Positions 11,656 to 13,544 of a stretch of DNA of 13,544 nt are shown piece by piece. Under the pieces are notes generated by a model. It was not told where the DNA came from and made no database searches. It saw nothing but the letters and a program-made list of their open reading frames with translations. Within the stretch, counting starts at the first letter, position 1; each line of letters starts with the position of its first letter. The stretch spans positions 1 through 13,544 of the forward strand of contig NZ_NPEF01000101.1 of the NCBI RefSeq assembly GCF_002811955.1, read 5' to 3'. This stretch comes from Leptospira ellisii. GTDB taxonomy: Bacteria > Spirochaetota > Leptospiria > Leptospirales > Leptospiraceae. The position numbers and the translations under genes were made by a program.

Positions 11656-12353
11656 GCGTGGACGTCGACGATACTTCCGATTTTATCGGCTTCGCCTACA
11701 TTCAAAATTTTTAAACTCATTCTTGTCTGTTTGTCGGTGAGTTCCCGAAAAGTGTCCAACGTTTCCTCCAAAACCGCTTTCAGTTTTTCCTGATTCAACG
11801 ACATTTCAAGTTTTCGTTTTTTCTCCTCAAGTTCCGATTTGCGGATCGAACCGAAACTTCCGTTTTTCTCTTCGGGGGAATTTTCAAAACTCTGGATTTC
11901 CGATTCGATTCTGCGGAGCTCTGAAAGAATCTGTTTTTCCTTGTCTTCGGGTTTGGTTTTGGATGATTCGCTTTTTTTATCCTTCTCCGCCTTTTCCGCG
12001 GAGGTTTTATCCGTGTCTTGTGCGGATTCCGGTTTTTGTAAAACGGAATCGATAACGTTCTTATTGCGGGGCTCTTCCTCTTTTTTCGCGGTTACAGCCT
12101 CGGTTTCTCCGGCGACGGCGACGAGTTTTCCGTTTCGAAACTCGTAATGAATTTTCATATTCAGGGAACGGATCTCGGCACGATCGCGCGTCGCCTCGGA
12201 ACGGAATTCGGCCACATGTCCTAGCTCGTGGGAAATCACGTGAAGTACGGAAGTGGAAGCGGGAGCGCTTTCCAATTGTCCGTGACCTATATAATGCAAA
12301 GACTCATCCCGAGGGATGCCGAGTTGCATTCTATGTTCTCCGCCGATTCTCAT
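11652..12353 (-). CDS. SprA-like putative zinc metalloprotein (right copy)
   Basis: The protein is identical to that at 1192-1893 (HELGH at residues 42-46, then a charged linker and coiled coil). The same start ambiguity applies: the ATG at 12353 (reading leftward), or the one at 12329 with the better ribosome binding site. It is convergent with engB. Confidence 0.75.
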   Translation of the reverse strand: MRIGGEHRMQLGIPRDESLHYIGHGQLESAPASTSVLHVISHELGHVAEFRSEATRDRAEIRSLNMKIHYEFRNGKLVAVAGETEAVTAKKEEEPRNKNVIDSVLQKPESAQDTDKTSAEKAEKDKKSESSKTKPEDKEKQILSELRRIESEIQSFENSPEEKNGSFGSIRKSELEEKKRKLEMSLNQEKLKAVLEETLDTFRELTDKQTRMSLKILNVGEADKIGSIVDVHA

Positions 12354-12368
12354 TCTATTACTAGTGTC

Positions 12369-12382
12369 GGTTCCCGCGAACC
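12369..12382. promoter_or_regulatory. Short hairpin upstream of the HELGH gene (right copy)
   Basis: This is the mirror copy of the GGTTC-GCGG-GAACC hairpin at 1163-1176; no T tract accompanies it. Confidence 0.25.
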
Positions 12383-12469
12383 CAAGTTAAGGGTCGGTAC
12401 ATAAAATATTTCTAAAATTTAAAATTAAAAGGCGAATTCTCGGTTTATAAATGAACAGCTAACGACGGT

Positions 12470-12823
12470 TCAATCCACGGAAGCGATCTTATTCAGAATT
12501 TCCACGATCGCCGCATCGGATAGATCGTGGAACACGAGTCCGTATTTGTACGTTTCTTGAATCAAATCCCTTCGAATCACATCCGCTTCGATTTCGACCG
12601 ACAAAATAGGCGACATAAATTTCACGCGTTGACCCAAAAGAATTTCCTCTTTTGAGCTGATCGACGCGCCGATCATACTGATGTCTTCCAGATTCCCCAA
12701 AATCTCGTTTTTACCGAGAACCATCTTTACTAGATTATTCTTCTTGCGGAATCTTTTATAGAAACGTTTATCCGCAAAGGAATCGCTAGCCGTCTTTTTT
12801 TGTTGTCCCATCTCAGTTTGCAT
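12470..12823 (-). CDS. Single-domain PilZ protein (right copy)
   Basis: The protein is identical to the 117-aa PilZ protein at 722-1075, with both c-di-GMP-binding motifs. The start is taken at 12823 (reading leftward), with 12811 as the alternative. Confidence 0.85.
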   Translation of the reverse strand: MQTEMGQQKKTASDSFADKRFYKRFRKKNNLVKMVLGKNEILGNLEDISMIGASISSKEEILLGQRVKFMSPILSVEIEADVIRRDLIQETYKYGLVFHDLSDAAIVEILNKIASVD

Positions 12824-12832
12824 AGCGCATAT

Positions 12833-12861
12833 AGGATAAACCCGATTCGGCGGAATGAAAA
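12833..12861 (-). promoter_or_regulatory. Possible promoter of the PilZ gene (right copy)
   Basis: This is the mirror of the TTTTCA-N17-TATCCT pattern at 684-712, read on the minus strand. Confidence 0.25.
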
Positions 12862-12950
12862 GAAAATTTTTCGAAACGAAACGGGAACGCGAAAAAATAG
12901 GTTTTAGAAAAATTCTAAGACGAAAAATAAAACGAAAAAAGGAATCTTTC

Positions 12951-13412
12951 TCAGAGTGAAAAGGAATCGTTTTCTCGTCCCAGAAGGACCTCAAGTTTCG
13001 AAGTGGCTCCCGATTCCTTTTGAAAAATCCTCAGGATTTCCTCGTCCTTATGATCCGGCTCGTGATGAGTCAAAACCAACCGCTCCACTTCCAAAATTTC
13101 TCCGCAACGAACGGCGACTCTTCCGCTCGTATGCCCCCAGCCCACCTTTTTTTCCGCTTCTTCGGAACTGTACTGGGCGTCTATGATGAGCATATCGGTT
13201 TTACCGAACGTCTTTTTGAGATCTTGGAATTCGTCCAAATCCGGCTCTTGAACTTCCACATCGGTGCAAAAAAGAAAGCTCTTTCCCTTTTCTTCAAAGC
13301 GAAATCCGGTGCAGTTCCCGGGATGACGGAGCAAAAACGGAGTGATCGTCACGGAACCGATCTCCTGACTTCGGTTTTTTTCCAAAAGATGAAACGTCTT
13401 TTTGGACATCAT
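12951..13412 (-). pseudogene. MBL-fold hydrolase, C-terminal part only (right copy)
   Basis: The sequence is identical to 133-594. Here too the part that would carry HxHxDH is missing: the family-like reading stops near 13472, 73 bases before the window end, so both copies are cut at the same point. An intact version would be expected elsewhere in the genome if the cut is an artefact of the window. Confidence 0.75.
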
Positions 13413-13472
13413 TCCCGAAAGAGGAAGCGGGAAATTCTCCTCGTTTTGTTGTCTTTCGAACCGTTCCTGAAG

Positions 13473-13544
13473 ATGGAAGTGATGGATTTAAAAACGGGAA
13501 TCGTATTACGAGAATCTAAATTACCATCCGGTGAAATTAAAAAG
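13473..13544 (+). other. Edge fragment, possible start of another gene (right copy)
   Basis: From an ATG at 13473 the plus strand is open to the window end and reads [16 protein letters not shown] followed by LPSGEIKK. It looks protein-like but is only 24 codons long, and the same frame is also open upstream, antisense to the MBL fragment. I do not recognise it. It marks where the repeat meets sequence that is not part of the MBL gene. Confidence 0.25.

Overview
The window looks like chromosomal DNA of a spirochaete, most likely Leptospira or a close relative. This rests on the general look of the proteins and codon use and on the gene mix (GAF-sigma54 regulator, SpoIIE-type phosphatase, PilZ protein, DUF3095 cyclase-like protein). 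It is an inference from recognition, not a database match. No rRNA, tRNA, CRISPR array, transposase, integrase or phage gene was seen.

The layout is a giant interrupted palindrome. Bases 1-3779 and 9766-13544 are reverse complements of each other (position x pairs with 13545-x) and surround a 5,986-bp single-copy centre. Each arm carries, from the outer edge inward: a short edge fragment of unknown origin, an MBL-fold hydrolase lacking its 5' end, a PilZ-domain gene, a SprA-like HELGH metalloprotein gene, engB (ribosome-assembly GTPase) and tilS (tRNA-Ile lysidine synthetase). In my comparison the arms differ at only four bases, all within 24 bp of tilS and all changing amino acids. The right arm continues naturally into the centre: tilS has its start codon at 9680, just outside the repeat, 21 bp after the upstream phosphatase gene. 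The left arm stops abruptly inside tilS and is joined to a SET-domain gene that lacks its own 5' part, so the left inner junction is the abnormal one. Both tilS copies also carry the same reading-frame break at a run of ten A.

The centre is a signalling cluster. A 678-aa protein (zinc ribbon, GAF-like sensors, SpoIIE/PP2C phosphatase) is transcribed rightward and heads the tilS-engB gene string. Divergently, a GAF-GAF-AAA+-Fis sigma54 activator is followed after 29 bp by a DUF3095 cyclase-like protein, which converges on the SET remnant. The two operons share a 218-bp promoter region.

The main question is whether the inverted duplication is real or an assembly chimera. Against a real event: the arms end exactly at both window ends, they are almost identical, both visible ends of the duplicated block appear to cut genes, and there is no mobile element. 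If it is real, recombination between the arms would flip the centre and move the only tilS 5' end from one tilS tail to the other. I see no clear new defence or mobile system; the duplication, the slippery tilS and the clustered differences are the points worth checking.
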